Part shown: positions 24,401 through 39,400 of the stretch, piece after piece | Layout of the letters: every line of letters begins with the position of its first letter | Numbering within the stretch: the stretch's first letter is position 1 | DNA from: Melitaea cinxia | Lineage: Eukaryota > Arthropoda > Insecta > Lepidoptera > Nymphalidae | Length of the DNA stretch: 64,000 nucleotides | Assembly: GCF_905220565.1 (NCBI RefSeq) | Contig: NC_059415.1 | Location: 4,260,001 to 4,324,000, forward strand | Direction: 5' to 3' | Notes under the pieces: model-generated | Database searches by the model: none | The model's input: only the letters and a program-made list of their open reading frames with translations | Told to the model about the DNA's origin: nothing | Program-made: the position numbers and the translations under genes

Positions 24401-27400
24401 TTCACCAAATGGCCCGAAGTGTTCGCCATACCAAACCAAGAAGCTACAACAGTCGCTTCTAAGTTAGTCGAAGAAGTGATATGTCGCTTTGGTGTGCCTC
24501 TAGAAATCCATTCTGACCAGGGCAGGAATTTCGAATCGCAAGTATTCCAGGAAGTGTGCAGAATTTTGGGCATACATAAGACGAGGACCACCGCGTACCG
24601 TCCACAGTCTGATGGAATGGTTGAGAGATTTAACCAGACCCTTGAGAGGCATTTAGCGAAATTGGTAGACGACAAACAAAAAGATTGGGACAAGTATATA
24701 CCGCTCTTCCTTCTGTCGTACCGAACCGCCGAGCATGAGAGCATAAAAGCTACCCCAGCGTATGTCAATTACGGTAGAGAATTACGAATACCAGTAGACC
24801 TATTGACTGGAGGGTCACCGGAGGAACCAAATACCGTACAAGACTATGTCAGCGATTTAAGGGAAAAAATGCACTATATACACGCCTTGGTTCGGGAAAA
24901 TGGTTTACAGTCAAGTGAGAACATGAAAACCCGATACGACCGGAAATCGAACACGAGCGGCTTCAAGGAAGGGTCACTGGTGTGGCTGCATAACCCAACC
25001 CGCCGGAAAGGGAAATCGCCAAAGTTGCAGACCAAGTGGGACGGTCCATACAAAGTGGTTACCCGACTGAATGATGTGACTTACAGGATTCAAAAGCAAC
25101 CAAGAGGGACATTCAAAGTGGTACACATAGACCGTCTGGCGCGTTACCATGGCAGTAACAACGATGCTCGGGACGAGCATCTCTAAGAGGGGAGTAGTGT
25201 TAAGGACACACAAAGAAACTAGCGCCATCTAGCGGCAACCATTGAAACCACGCAGAGACAGAGACCGCATGAAACTCTCTACTCAATACTAGATGGCGTT
25301 AGAGGAGCAACTGTGGAACTATATAGAAGTATAGTCTCGAAAACCGTGTACATGCGCGAACTTTCCAGAATGGTCTGGGCCTCGTCTCGGCCGATATAAA
25401 TAGCCGTAGCGAGGCGAACGAGTACAGTTCAGTTTGAGCGATCTTCGAAGCGACTTCAAGAGTGAAAACTAGTGATCAAGAGTGGTACTAGCGAAACCTA
25501 CGACATTGGCTACGACATAGGACATTGTTAGTGCTTAGTGTTTGAACCTAGTGCTTTGTGTTGGACCTAGTGCTTGTGAATAAAGTCTTGAAAAAAGTCA
25601 GCAGGTCTTTCTCTCCAAATCCTTCGAACCCTAACACGTAACATAAGTATAATATTTTATAAGGACTTGCCCTTGGAATTATAGTAACAATAGGTATGGA
25701 TACATTTGTAATTCGTTAAACGTCACACTACGTTAATAATACGACTTAGATTTATGCATTTATCTTTTTTACAATGTGTTATTATAAATAAATAAGTAAG
25801 CAGTAGGTAGATTAATTGTTAATTTATAATTCAATTCTAAGTACCTGGGTGACCGAGCTTAGCTCGGTATAGTATAACATATAATAAGTATATTTTTAGT
25901 AAATCGCGTTTTTTTTAAATCATATTTAAATACGAATTACATATTTATAAAATATGAATAATATTTCTTTTTACCGACAATAATAAAAAATATAAAGTAT
26001 AAATAGTCAAAAATAAAAAAATAATAATTATAAAAAAGAAATAATATTTTTCGATTTTACCGATATAATAATAAAAAATATGAACTGGCTATTCATATAA
26101 ATAATAACGTATGCAATTAGAAAAAAAAAAGAAAAAATAATCGATCTTTGAAACATGAGGATTTGAACCACGATCTTTTCAATCGATCGCGACCGGCCGA
26201 TTTCCTCTAAGCTATTACAACTTTATTGAAAGTTGCGAAATTTACTTTCGTATTCGAACGATATTGTAGCCATTTTTTCATTGTCTAAAAACAGGGATAG
26301 AACGACATTTTCTAAAAATGAATCCTAGCTAGATTTATTTATCTCCCCCGAAATTCCCTGCAAACTAAATTTCACGAAAATCGTTGGAGCCGTTTCCTAG
26401 ATTCAGATTATATAGATATATATATACAAGAATTGCTCGTTTAATAGTATAAGATAATATATTTCATTTATGTTTATTATTCCTATATTAACAGTAAATT
26501 TTGACCACTATATGAACTTGTGTCAAAATATAGTATAGATAATTGTAATCGAAGTTGGCAAAATATTTTTGTCACATTTTCAAACGAAATTAAGTTTTTT
26601 TTACATCTCCAATATTTACTAAAACTATAAAATAGGAAATTCTATAATAATAACATGTATGAATTAATTTGGTTTTTATTTTTCAGTTATCGTTCCTACC
26701 AAATCCAGTGTGTGTAACGCAGCCCATACGACCTTGTCACCACGACATGTGGGGTCAAGGACCGATGCAGAATATTACGACCCAAAGACACGACTATGTA
26801 CCCAAGCCGTGTGTTCTACGAGAAAGCTGCAAGCCTCCAGCGAAATTTCATTGTGTTGAACAACCATTTGAAAGTTTGTATTACAATTTATTTACTGTAT
26901 TGAGAAATTGCAAAGATTTTATTAAGTGGATCAAATCATAAATCATAAATAAATAAAACTCTAAAATGAATCAAAACGTTATCTAATTGATGCTTGCTAT
27001 TTGAATCAGTACACTAATCTATATCTACTTACATAGACAGCTAGAAACGCTCTAAGCGACACTCGCAGCTTTAGTTTCACGTCACTCCCCAGCACCCAGC
27101 AATATTTCTCACTATTTCATTCTTCTTTGTACTGTGTGGCTACGGTACTAAAGAATATAGCCACCCCCTCTCTTCCCGTGGGTGTCGTAAGAGGCGACTA
27201 AGGGATAACACAGTTCCGCTACCACCTTGGAACTTAAAAAGCCGACCGATGGCGGGATAACCATCCAACTGCTGGCTTTGAAATACACAGGCCGAAGAAG
27301 GGCAGCAGCGTCTTCGGTGCGACAAAGCCAGTACTGCGGTCACCAACCCCCTTGCCAAGCGTGGTGACTATGGGCAAAACACATGAGTTCACGCTATTTT

Positions 27401-30400
27401 TGGCGTAAAGTTGTGGAGGCCTATGTCCAGCAGTGGACTGTATAGGCTGTAATGATGATGATTTCACTCTTCACACATTTTACATACCACGGGCATTATA
27501 TCGTCGCTTAGGGATTAACTGCAAAAATTACATTACATTGCCGTTTCTAAAGAAATTATAAAACCATGTTCAACAATAGTAATTAAACGGAAGTAATGTG
27601 AAAACCATTTCCTCAGTAATGTAACTACGACATTTGCAAAGTTACAGTTTCCAAATCCTTTCAGACCGAACCGTAAACAAACTATCGTATTTGCCTCCCG
27701 AGAGGATTGAGGTTGTGAAGTCATTTGCACCTGAGCGTTGTTACGAGCGCCCCGCTGCTAAAATGGAAGACAGCACAACACATAAATTGAGCTACATGCC
27801 TAACCAGGTACGAACAAGCCGCGACAAGTTATGGCAGTTCGCAGCTATACCTAATTCACAAAGTAATCTCACACACAAAAGTTGGTTAGGAATTTCAAAC
27901 GAACGCCTAAATTAAGATTACTAAGTAATAGATATTATATACTGTTTGCAAATTATGAATATTGAGTCAAAGTTGTCACGAAATCTACTACCTACTTACT
28001 GCACGCTATAAAAGCCTTTTTCTGTACACGGAATGGTATTTGAAAATAGTCTGTACAAAGTTTTACTTTAGAATTTTGCCATAGACATATAATATTATAA
28101 CCTATTCTATATTATTTGAAGTATGTGAAATAATTTTTAATAACGTAGTAATAATTTCAAGATATTACCAAAAGAGCCGATGCCGTGGGCTTGTAAAGGG
28201 CAATATCAAAAGCCATGTCAAAAATTAGAGGCAAATACAACATATACAATGAGGTTAGTATGTTAATTATCGTCTACTTCAAAGAAATATTGAAGCAACA
28301 TTTTCGATGTTATATTTTAATCCAGTCTATATATTTTGTTATTATGCCATCATTTCGATCTCGCGTAGTTTGTATCTCTTACTATAATAAATTTTATTCA
28401 CACACTTCACACGCTTCAGCCTTGTTTACTCACAAACGAAAAAAAACCAACTTCAGTTACATTGATAAGACACAAGTTAATACAACGTAAATGGACGAAA
28501 AAATTGTCAAGTAAATAGGCGTTACCAAAGATAACTCAAAAGTAATCGCCACTTCAACCTATCGCAGTCCACTGCTGGACATAGGCCTCCACAAATTCGC
28601 GCCAAAAATGGCGTGAACTCATGTGTGTCGCCCATAGTCATCACGCGTTGGATGGTTATCCCGCCATCGGTAGGATTTTTAAGTTCCAAGATGGTAGTGG
28701 AACTATGGTATCCTTCAGTCACCTCTTACGACACCAACGGGAAGAGAGGGGAAGGCTATATATATTCTGTACCACCGTAACCACTCAATCTTAATATTAT
28801 ACTTAGCAGTTAGTAACAATAATAATAGTTGACGCCGCGTTGGCGGAACGGTCACAACCATGGATTGTACCTGTTGCGCTGGCGGTTGCGGGTTCGATCC
28901 CCGCATATGACAAACATTTGTGTTGACCATACAGGTATTTGCCGTGGTCTGGGTGTTTGTGCAGTCCTTGTGGGTCTCCCCACTGTGCCTCGGAGAGCAC
29001 GTTAAGCCGTCGGTCCCGGTTGTTATCATGTACCATGTACACCTGATAGCGATCGTTACTCATAGTATATTACACATAGTATATATCCGCCAACCCGCAT
29101 TGAAGCAGCGGTGGTGGATTAAGCTCCGATCCTTCTCCTACATGGGGAAAGAGGCCTATGCCCAGTAGTTGAATATTACAAGCTGAAGCGTAATAATAAT
29201 AATAGTAGATAATGTTTATATGTTCAAACATATCATTATCATCATCATCATTCCAACCTATTGCAGTCCACTGCATGACATAGGCCTCCACAAGTTCGCG
29301 CCAATAAATGCGTGAACTCATGTGTTCAATGGCAAAATAAAATAAATACACAAATGAGAGACCAAATATAATCCTTTCCTATCACGAAGTTATTTTTTAT
29401 TATAATAATTATAACATCGCTTGATTTATTTAAAACTGGTAGACAAAAATAATTGGTAATCTTTCAGCTATCTAGATTCGAAGAATGATTGTCGCCGTAG
29501 AGCTATACTCCCAAGCAGCTGCACAAATCCCGTTACAGCTTCAAAAAGATTTGAAACTCAGACTATCTACAAAAACAGGTAACCGCTTTCTTTTTTTAGA
29601 TTTTTTTGTATTTTTTTTTATTACAACCCACTTTATTGTAAACCACTATTTTTTAAACACTTTTCCAAAATATTATTCCTACGTTTTAAAATTATATATT
29701 TTACTATAAGCGGACTTACGATTAAATTAGCCATTACTTCGAGACAACTGAAATAATTATACACTTACTTCATACCTCGCTTTACTTTACTAATTAAGGT
29801 ATGGTATGTTCGGGGATTCGATTGCCATGGTGTACGTGACATAATACATGAACAAAACAATTATAGCTTCTTCACATAAATAATCGAATGTAAATTTCAA
29901 ATACAAATTGAATAAGTTACATGCAGTTGTGTTCATGTTATCGATTTTGAATTTCTTATGTTTATATACTGAATCAAACTAATAATACAATAAACTTTCA
30001 TTTCATATTTATATAGTAAAAACATCTACGACTGTTAATTGAGTTGTAATATTATTTATAAACATACTTAAAAATCCCCATCTAAAATAATAAGTAGAAC
30101 TAATAACATGAAAAAAAAATAGTTAGGAAATAGATTACAAAACAATTAAAAAAAACAACTAATTTATACATTAAAAAAATATATCTACAAAATATATTAA
30201 TATAAAATTCTTACTCTGCAAAAAAACAAAAATAAAAAAACACGTCAATTTAATATTATTTATATACACAAATTTAAAAGATCTTCACTTATAACAATAA
30301 ATCAAGGTAAATAACGTTAAAATAACTAGGAAATGGGTTTCAAAATCTCAATAATAAATAAAGTTATTCATAAATAAAAACTTTAATTATATAATTTTAA

Positions 30401-33400
30401 TATTACATACAGTATAGGTATTTATTCTTGTCTAGAATTTCGTCTGGCTGCATCTAGTTAAACATTTCAAGGTCTATGTATATGTGTTTCGTTGCTTATC
30501 GTTTTGTTACTTTTTTTCTGCATAGTGACCGCTCTTACTTAATTTAGTGCGTTTCTACCCACACTTTTTTGCTTTTTGTGACGATATCATTTAATGAACT
30601 ATTGTATATTACCGACACGCTCACAAAATGTTTTCCTTGTAACGAATTGAATAAATGAGTTTTCTCATTTAATAGAATTGTCAATTCTTATGAGAATAAA
30701 TATCTTTGACCTGACATTTTATAAATTACTTGCTGACCCCGCAAACGTTGTTTTGTCATATATATTATTAAACCCTTTAATCCCCCCTCCCTTATATTAA
30801 GGGGTATGAAAAATAGATGTCAGCCGATATTCAGACCTACCCGACATACACACAAAATTTCATAAAAATCTGTCCACCCGTTTCGGAGGAGTATTTTAAC
30901 TAACATTGTGTGAAGAACTTAAACACCTTTTTTGATTGACTGATTTTTTAATTCAATTGATTGGATATACAGTATATGAATAAGTAATTAAATTGATTGG
31001 ATATACAATATATGATTAAGTAACCAATGACAGAACTAGTGCTCGCTTGAAATCCAGCAACCAAAATAAATCCTCGGATATACAATATATGATTAAGTAA
31101 CCAATGACAGAACTAGTGCTCGCTTGAAATCCAGCAACCAAAATAAATCCTCCGTTCCTTCTTCTAGCTTACCAACAAATTATCCCTATTTAACATACCC
31201 CACTGTAATCGATTCCCATTGTTTTAAATGAAAATTGATTTAGTTGCCAGATTCTTACAATATTTAAAATACTACAATCTTTTTATCGTAAATTACAATT
31301 AAATTAATAAAAATGACAACAATTGTGACACAAGAATTTTATATATAAGATTCTTTATGTTTAAGGAGTAATAATACACGTTAAATATAAAAAATTATTA
31401 AATTATTTTTAGAATTTTGTGCTGAAAGAATATACGGTTAATATATCACATGAATGACATTACATGAGTTGAAACTATTGTTTTCAATTACAAATAGTCT
31501 TCTATGTTGCATTAAAGTGAAACTTAGTAAAAAGTACAAAACACATTTAAGTATTCAAGTATAAATTTATTGTGGATAGTAAAGACGTAGTATTCGTTCA
31601 AAATATATATTACGTTTAATTCAAATTTATAGGATAAATCTTCATAGCAAACAGCTACAGAAACAAATTTTTTTGCAGTTACCTGCCAGCGACAGCACCT
31701 ATCCCGCAGCCAATCAAGCCCTTGCCCAACCTCGTCCCTTCGACCGCGCAAATGGAAGGAGAAACTGTTCACAAGGTAAAAAATCTACTACTTTAGTATT
31801 ATATTAAGCAATTTAATATTGCACGCCTCCAAGCCTGTGCTTTGTTTTCATAAAACGAACAATACGCGAAGCGCCCACTCTTAAACCTCTATATTTTTAT
31901 AAAAATTCACTGAAGTAAGTACAGCAGGAAATATCTCAAAATCTGGAGCAGCCCAACTGGGAAAGTACCTCGACCTTACAGAAGATCACACCTAAATAAT
32001 ACTGTTTTGCGATAAGAGCTCCTGGGGATGAATTGATGATAGGGTCGGCAACGCGTTTGCGATACATCTTATGTTACAGACGTCTATAAGCTACGGTGAT
32101 CGCTTACCATCAGGTGAGCCGTACGCTTGTTTGCCGACCTAGTTATATAAAAGTTAAAAATAAAAGACAATGCAATAATATGCTATAAAATACACACTTT
32201 TATACAGAATACACATCAAACTATAAATTAAATATCATTTGAAGTCAAGAAAGTACTATTATATTAAAAATATTTATGATAAAGATGAGTTAAGAAATTA
32301 CTGAATTTCTCGCTATTTTATAGCACTTTAGCTTATTACTCTTATTGGGCGAAAAGATTAAAAAATACATATATGTGTCTAAGGGATCGTGAGCAGAAAG
32401 TACCTAATTGCAACGACGCTTATCTGCAGAATACTGATGAAGCTAATAAACATAAGAACCTTCAGAGTACCTGTAGTTATTTATAGAAGATCTTTGTGAA
32501 ACGATGCGAATTTTGGCACTGGCATCCATTTTGATGCCATTTACTTAACCACCCGCAATACGACAACCACTAGATATATTATTATAATTAATTTGTAGTT
32601 TACTAAAATTCATTTAAATTAAACAAAAAATGAGCGTACAGCACTCTCCGACTAAAGCAAGTACTTCAACGAGAATTAGATCACTCACTGACTTAACTAC
32701 GATTACGGATAGTCAAACAAAGGGATGAAAGAGAAAACAACCCGAGAAAGGCTGATATTGCCATTTGGATTTACAGGGATTTCGTCAAGAATTTAATAAA
32801 ATGAATGAACTTTTGCAAAAAATAATTATTAATCAAGAGCCAAATACGGATAATACGAACAAAAATTTGGCAGAGATTAAAAATGAATTAGCGAACATAA
32901 TAAATACAAGCAATATTGTGCAAATATTCTAAACGATAGTTACGCCAAGCCTGAAAAAATCTTTCGACTTGACAAATATAAACCAGAAAAAACTCGCCAC
33001 ATTAAAGTCTGCTTTAATGATGATAAAATACCAAAAGTGTTGCTTAGATAGGGGTCCACACTTGATAAAAATACGAAAATATTTTCTGATCAAACCCTCT
33101 TACAATCAAAGTACTATAACAAAATCAAATTGGAACTTAAAAATAGACAAAAAGCCGGTGAAAAAAAAACTTAACAATTAAATATTTCAATGGAGTCCCT
33201 AAAATAGTTACAAGCAGTGAAACAAAAAACTAGAAGCCACAAAATTACATGAAAACCTGACTATTCACAATTCACAGAGTAATTACACATACCAAATACT
33301 GGATACCTTTGAAGAGTTGAAAACGCTGAAATTAAGACTTAACTTCTTCTACACTAATATTCGCAGCAAAAGAAGTACGGAAAAATTTGATGAACTGAAG

Positions 33401-36400
33401 TGCGTTCTTAAATCCATACCTCAGACAATCCACGTCATTTTATTATCAGAAACGTGGATTAGGACAGATCAACAGCCCCTATGTTTTTTTTCAGCTACAG
33501 AATTATAGTCACTACTACAATATCCAGATTAATAAAAAAAGAGGAGGCGTCTCAATGTACGTACACGATGTCCTGAGCCGTGATCTAATTCTTTCAGAGT
33601 ATTCAGGTGGAAATAACTACCTCTGGGTACACCTAGATAGATACTGCTTGGATGTGATCTAATGCACACAATAACTACTTGTAAGTATTTAAATGTAAAT
33701 ATTAAAAAAAGTAACAAAATTGATGTTATTGACATAAATAATTTATGGAACAATAATAATTATATGTTGACATATAGTAGGCTGAGCCTACCATTTTTCT
33801 TTAAACGACAGATAGCATCTGTGCTATCATATTATATACAAACAGACATAGCCAATAATCTGGTTACTTTGATATCTGCTCATATTGAGCAAAACTGTAA
33901 TATGACATTTTCTGACGTGGAATCCGTTCCAAATAATAATTTAAATTAATTATTAAGACAACAGAGGAAACCTCTAGCATATTAATAATCCATGACATTA
34001 AATCAGATAAATGTCATAATAATTTGGTAAGGAAAGCCCACAGTTGTAAAAATTTATATACTGTAAACCTGGTGCACCAAAATATACAGGGCATGCTAGG
34101 TAAAGATCTTGAACTGGAGTTATTTATGAATGGTGAAAATATCAATATTTTATGTTTAACAGAACACTGGCTCTCTATTTCCCAGTCCATATTTAACTTC
34201 AGCGGTCACCAGGTAGCTAGTATGTTCAACAGAGAAAAAGCTATACGCGGTGGCTCTTTAATAATTGTAAGTAAACTTTTTAAATATAAAGAACGTAAAG
34301 ACATTGTGAGCCTCTCTGTTGAGCAAACTATTGAATTAGCCTGCGTAGAGCTTGAGCACTTCATTGTTGTATGCGTATACAGACCTCCTAGTGGGTTATA
34401 TGAGTACTTTGAGAAAGTATTGGAAGAAGTTTTGTTAAAATCAAATAATTCTAATAAGGCTATTGTTGTATGTGGGGATTTTAATATTGATTTATTAGAT
34501 AATTCTAATATAAGTCTGAGATTTAAGTCTATGCTTCTATCATATAACCTACATAACTTATTTACTGAACCCACTAGAATCACTGCTACTAGTGCTACAT
34601 GTATTGACAACATATTTACAAACTGTAAACCTTATTCTAAAGCTATTATTAATAAGTTAAGCTCAGACCATTGTGGCCAGTTAGCTTCCTTTTCTTATTC
34701 TTTAAATGTCAACAAAAATATTTTAAAAAAGACCTTTGTACCTATAAGTGCTACACGTGTGGAGAAGTTTAGAGGTAGTATTGTGGCAAAACTTCCTTAT
34801 TTATCATACATTAATGACCCTAACTACTTATATAACTCTTTATTTAAATTAGTAAAAACTGAATTTTCTACAATATTCACTTCAAAAACAGTCAATTCAG
34901 GGGGTCTCTTGACATTTGGTGAATGGGCAACTACTGGCATATATAAGAGCAGGCAAAGGCTTTATGAATTGTACAGTGAAAAAGCCTATAATCATAGTGT
35001 ATCGTTTGCTTCTTTTGTAAGTGCCTACTCAAAAATGTTTAGAAGAGTATGTTCCATGGCAAAATCCTTGTATATTAAAGACAAAATAAGAAATGCGCAT
35101 AATAAAATTAAAATGACATGGAACATAATTGCTTGTGAAAGTGGAAGAGTCACAGATCGCAGCTTCGATTTTAAGTTAAATGTCAATGATAAATTTGTTA
35201 CCTCAGACCGAGAAGTTGCATCTGAGTTTGAAAAATTTTTCACTGACATTCCGCTTTCTACAACGCAATCACTTAATTCGTCTCCAGGCATTGCCGAATT
35301 TTTGCTAAAGAAAAACGTTAAAGAATGTAATGTAATATTTACATTTAAACCTGTAAACCCCAAAGATATAATAATAGCCTTCAGAAGCCTGGACGTCAAG
35401 AAAACAGCTGATCTATGGGGTTTATCTGTAAAAGTCGTTAGTTCGATAATTGATGTTGTCGCACCTCATCTAGCTACTATATTTAATGGCTGTATAGAAC
35501 ATGGTGTGTTTCCTGATCTAATGAAACACAGTAAAGTAATTCCTATTTTTAAATCAGGCAGTACCCTAGATCCTAATAATTTCAGACCAATTTCAGTACT
35601 CCCAACATTTAGTAAAATTTTTGAAAAAATCATCCTCGGGCAAATGTTATCGCATTTTAATGCACACAATCTACTACATAAGAAACAGTTTGGTTTTACA
35701 AAAGGTCGCTCCACAACAGATGCTAGTGTTGAGCTAATTAAAAATATTTTTGAGGCATGGGAGAGGTCGCAGGATGCTCTTGGGATATTCTGTGACTTAT
35801 CCAAGGCCTTTGATTGTGTGCACCATGAGACGTTGATCAGGAAACTGCATCATTATGGGATTAGAGATAAGGCACTCGACCTCCTGAATTCCTATTTGAA
35901 TAATAGAATACAGAGGGTTGATATAAATGGTAAGAGATCTCCTGGGGCTCCTCTGGATATGGGGGTTCCACAGGGCTCTATCCTTGGCCCATTTCTCTTC
36001 CTTATTTACATAAATGATTTGCCATTTTTTGTACAGGACAAGCATGAGATAGTATTGTTCGCTGATGACACTTCACTTATTTTTAAGGTGAAACGTAATT
36101 TACTTATATACGACGATGTAAACGATGCTCTCTCAAAGGTTGTCTACTGGTTTGATTCAAATAATTTATTATTAAATAAAAAAAAAACAAAATTAATAAA
36201 ATTCACGACACCTAATGTTAAACTTGTTGATAATGGTGTAGAATTGGGAGGAGAGATGTTAAAACCGGTGGAGTCCACTAAATTCCTAGGCATCACTATA
36301 GATTCGAAATTGCGGTGGGATCTTCATATTGAGGGGATAGCGAATAGGCTCAGCTCTGCAGCGTTCGCGGTTAAAAAAATTAGACTTATTACTGACGTAG

Positions 36401-39400
36401 ATACAGCTCGCGTAGTATATTTTAGTTATTTCCATAGCATTATGTCATATGGAATCTTATTATGGGGAAATGCAGCTACTGTCAATACTATTTTTGTCCT
36501 GCAGAAAAGAGCTATTCGTGCAATTTATAGTTTAGGCCCTAGAGTATCATTAAGAGATAAGTTTAAAGAAATAAAAATATTGACTGTTGCTTCTCAATAT
36601 GTGTACGAAAATGTTATGTATGTTCATAAAAATATACACGAATTTCCCAGGAATTGCGACATGCATAGCATTAATACTAGGAACAAACATAAACTTGCAG
36701 TGCCTGTAACTCGCTTACGCCGAGTCAGTAATTCCTTTTATGGACAATGTATACGCTTATACAACAGGCTCCCAGAAAACGTTCAAAAAGCTTCTATTGC
36801 TAAATTTAAAAAAATTGTGAAAAAACGATTGTGTAGTAAAGGATATTATTCGATTAATGATTTTCTAGAAGACAGTACGCCTTGGGAATGATGTGATCGC
36901 TTCCAGGCTATTTCAACTTATAAAATTATTGTTCAATTCGATTTGCTTTGGGAAAAAAAAAAAAAACATTACTGTAAAAAAAAAAAAATATGATATTAGT
37001 CCCGCTGAGTTTCTTCCGCCAGTTCTTCTCAGGTCAGAGGCTTCTTCTTTCCGAACTGGTAGTAGACTCATGACGTTCAGTAAGAAATTGTAATAATTTT
37101 ATGCTGAATAAAATATTTTGAATTTGAATTTGAATTTGAATTTGTGGGTCTGGTATATAATCCTGGAGATACAGATTATCCCACTTTTCTCGATACACTC
37201 AATCAACAACTGGAAAATCATGAGATAAGTGTGGTCTTTGGTGACTTCTACGTAGACTTGCTTAGTAATGACAGAAGAACTAGAGCCTATACTAACCTGA
37301 TTTGTGAATCTGGATACAAAACTCTCAACTGCATAAAGCAGAAATACTGTACCAGAGAAACCCCAAAGATCAAAACACTTATAGATCATGTCTTAACTAA
37401 TTTAAGAGGTACCGACTTTCACATAGCTACCGTTGACTCCACTCTCTCCGACCATAAACAACTTTATGTACAGCTAAACAAGCACAAATCCCTTCCATTA
37501 AAAATATTACAGTATCAGTCTACGAACTACTTAAAATTAAAAAACTACATTAAAGAAAGGCCTTTTATTTCATCAAACAATAGCTATAATGTTCTGGAGC
37601 AATACACCTAATCATACAAAATTGTAAAATAACAAAAGTAAAAGTGGCAAATCTACCACAAAAAGATTGGATTAACAAAGAAATTATCAAGGATTTAGCT
37701 TAATATGAATAGACTATGGCATGAATTAAAACTAGACCCGAATAATAACAGTCTGCAGAGTGAGTTCAAAACTAGTAGGAGCAAAGTGAGATGAAAAATC
37801 AAACAAACGAAAAATGAATTCTACTTGAAACAGTTAATGGCAGCGAAGAACAACCCGAAGAAAATATGGTCATTAGTAAATACCCTAACAATCAATGTTG
37901 TAAAGTCTAGCTGTGTTCCTCTAAAAGTAAAGCATTCAACTGGACTACTGAACCGGATCAGGTTTGTGAATGTTTTAAAAACTTTTTTGCCGCTGTAGGT
38001 TTAGAGTTAGCTAACAATATTCCTTTTAAATTTCATCAAAATAATGTATGTATAGACTCCTACACTAGTAATCCTGAAAATACGCTGAATAAATTTAGGC
38101 CCTGTAACGAGAATGAGGTAGTAAAAATTATTGACAGACTTGATTGTAAAACTAGTGCGGGCATAGATGGTATCACTACTAAAAATATTAAATGTATAGG
38201 ATATTCCATGGCTGGTCACTTCTCAAAATGTTTTAACCGGCTATTTATCGAAGGTAGATTTCCCGACGCGTTAAAAATTGCAAAAGTAAGTCCTATCTAT
38301 AAGTCTGGTCAAAGAACTGATCCCCAGTATTTACCGCCCGATTTCGGTGCTGCCAATAATTTCGAAAGTTTTGGAACGAATTATTTACTCTAGTTTAGAC
38401 CAATATTTAACTTCTATACATTTTCTAACTGAAGGCAATATGGTTTTAGGGCAGGTATCAGTACATTAGCTTCTACAGTCGATCTTATTACTAATATTAA
38501 AACGAGTATAGAAAAATCGTTCTGGGCATATTTATAGATCTTAAGAAAGTCTTCAATACTGTCAATCATGAGTTACTTATTAAAAAATTTGTAAATATTG
38601 GTATTATTGGTTCAGCTCTAGACATGCTAAAATCTTACCGAAGCAAGAGACAGCATTAGTAATTTACTACCGTAAATGTATCTAAAACCTGCTATTGCAT
38701 AATTAAAACTAAAAAATAAAATTATACCAACCTTCAATAAACTAACAATAGACAGTCAACCTTTGAACGAAAAAAACTCAGAAACGTACCTCGGCCTTAG
38801 AATCGAAAAAATTTAAATTCGAAAATAAAGATAAATTGTATAAAATAAAGCTCTCATCTTTTTTGGGAGCAATAAGACATAGTATAGGATGTTTACCACG
38901 GGAAATTCGACTTATGGTCTACAATTCGTACGTAAAATCCCATCTCTCCTACCTTATTGAATTATGGGGAAGTGCACCCAACTAGACTTAAAGAATTGCA
39001 AATACTTCAGAATAAAATCGTAAAGGTTCTCTTCAACTACGATTTCATGACAAGCACTGATATAATCTATAAGGAAACAAAAATAATAAATATCTACCAA
39101 TTATATCATTTCAATACTCTTGTCTTGATTTATAAAATCCTTACTAAAAAAACTCACACTCAAATTAAATTTATTAGACACAACGAAATGCTAAGATACC
39201 CACTCAGACGACACAATAAGCTAGTCACACCTAAAATTAGAACTAATTATGGAAAAAGAGCAATAACATTTGAAGGAGCACAGCTATTCAACAACTTGCC
39301 AGATCATGTAAAGGTCGCAGACTCGATCATTGTTTTCAAACGGAGACTTAAACAATACATCTCACAAAACGATATGGTTTGACTACAGATTTCTTTTATC

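Larger units (their letters stand above)
19583..25643 (+). mobile_element. Complete Ty3/gypsy LTR retrotransposon
   Basis: 6061 bp, bounded by a 4-bp target duplication TAAG (19579-19582 and 25644-25647). Order: 446-bp LTR, primer binding site, gag, pol (protease, RT, RNase H, integrase), polypurine tract, 446-bp LTR. No envelope ORF and no chromodomain were seen. Read side by side, the two LTRs show no difference, so the insertion is very recent. It lies in the sense direction in SAXO intron 3. Its LTR carries a promoter and a polyadenylation signal that could affect the host transcript. Confidence 0.95.

Noticed and set aside
28828..28910. tRNA-like sequence with perfect B box
   Set aside because: It is the head of a SINE; no clean acceptor stem or anticodon arm.
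34206..36045. Several 80-135-aa minus-strand ORFs
   Set aside because: Antisense shadows of the LINE ORF2.
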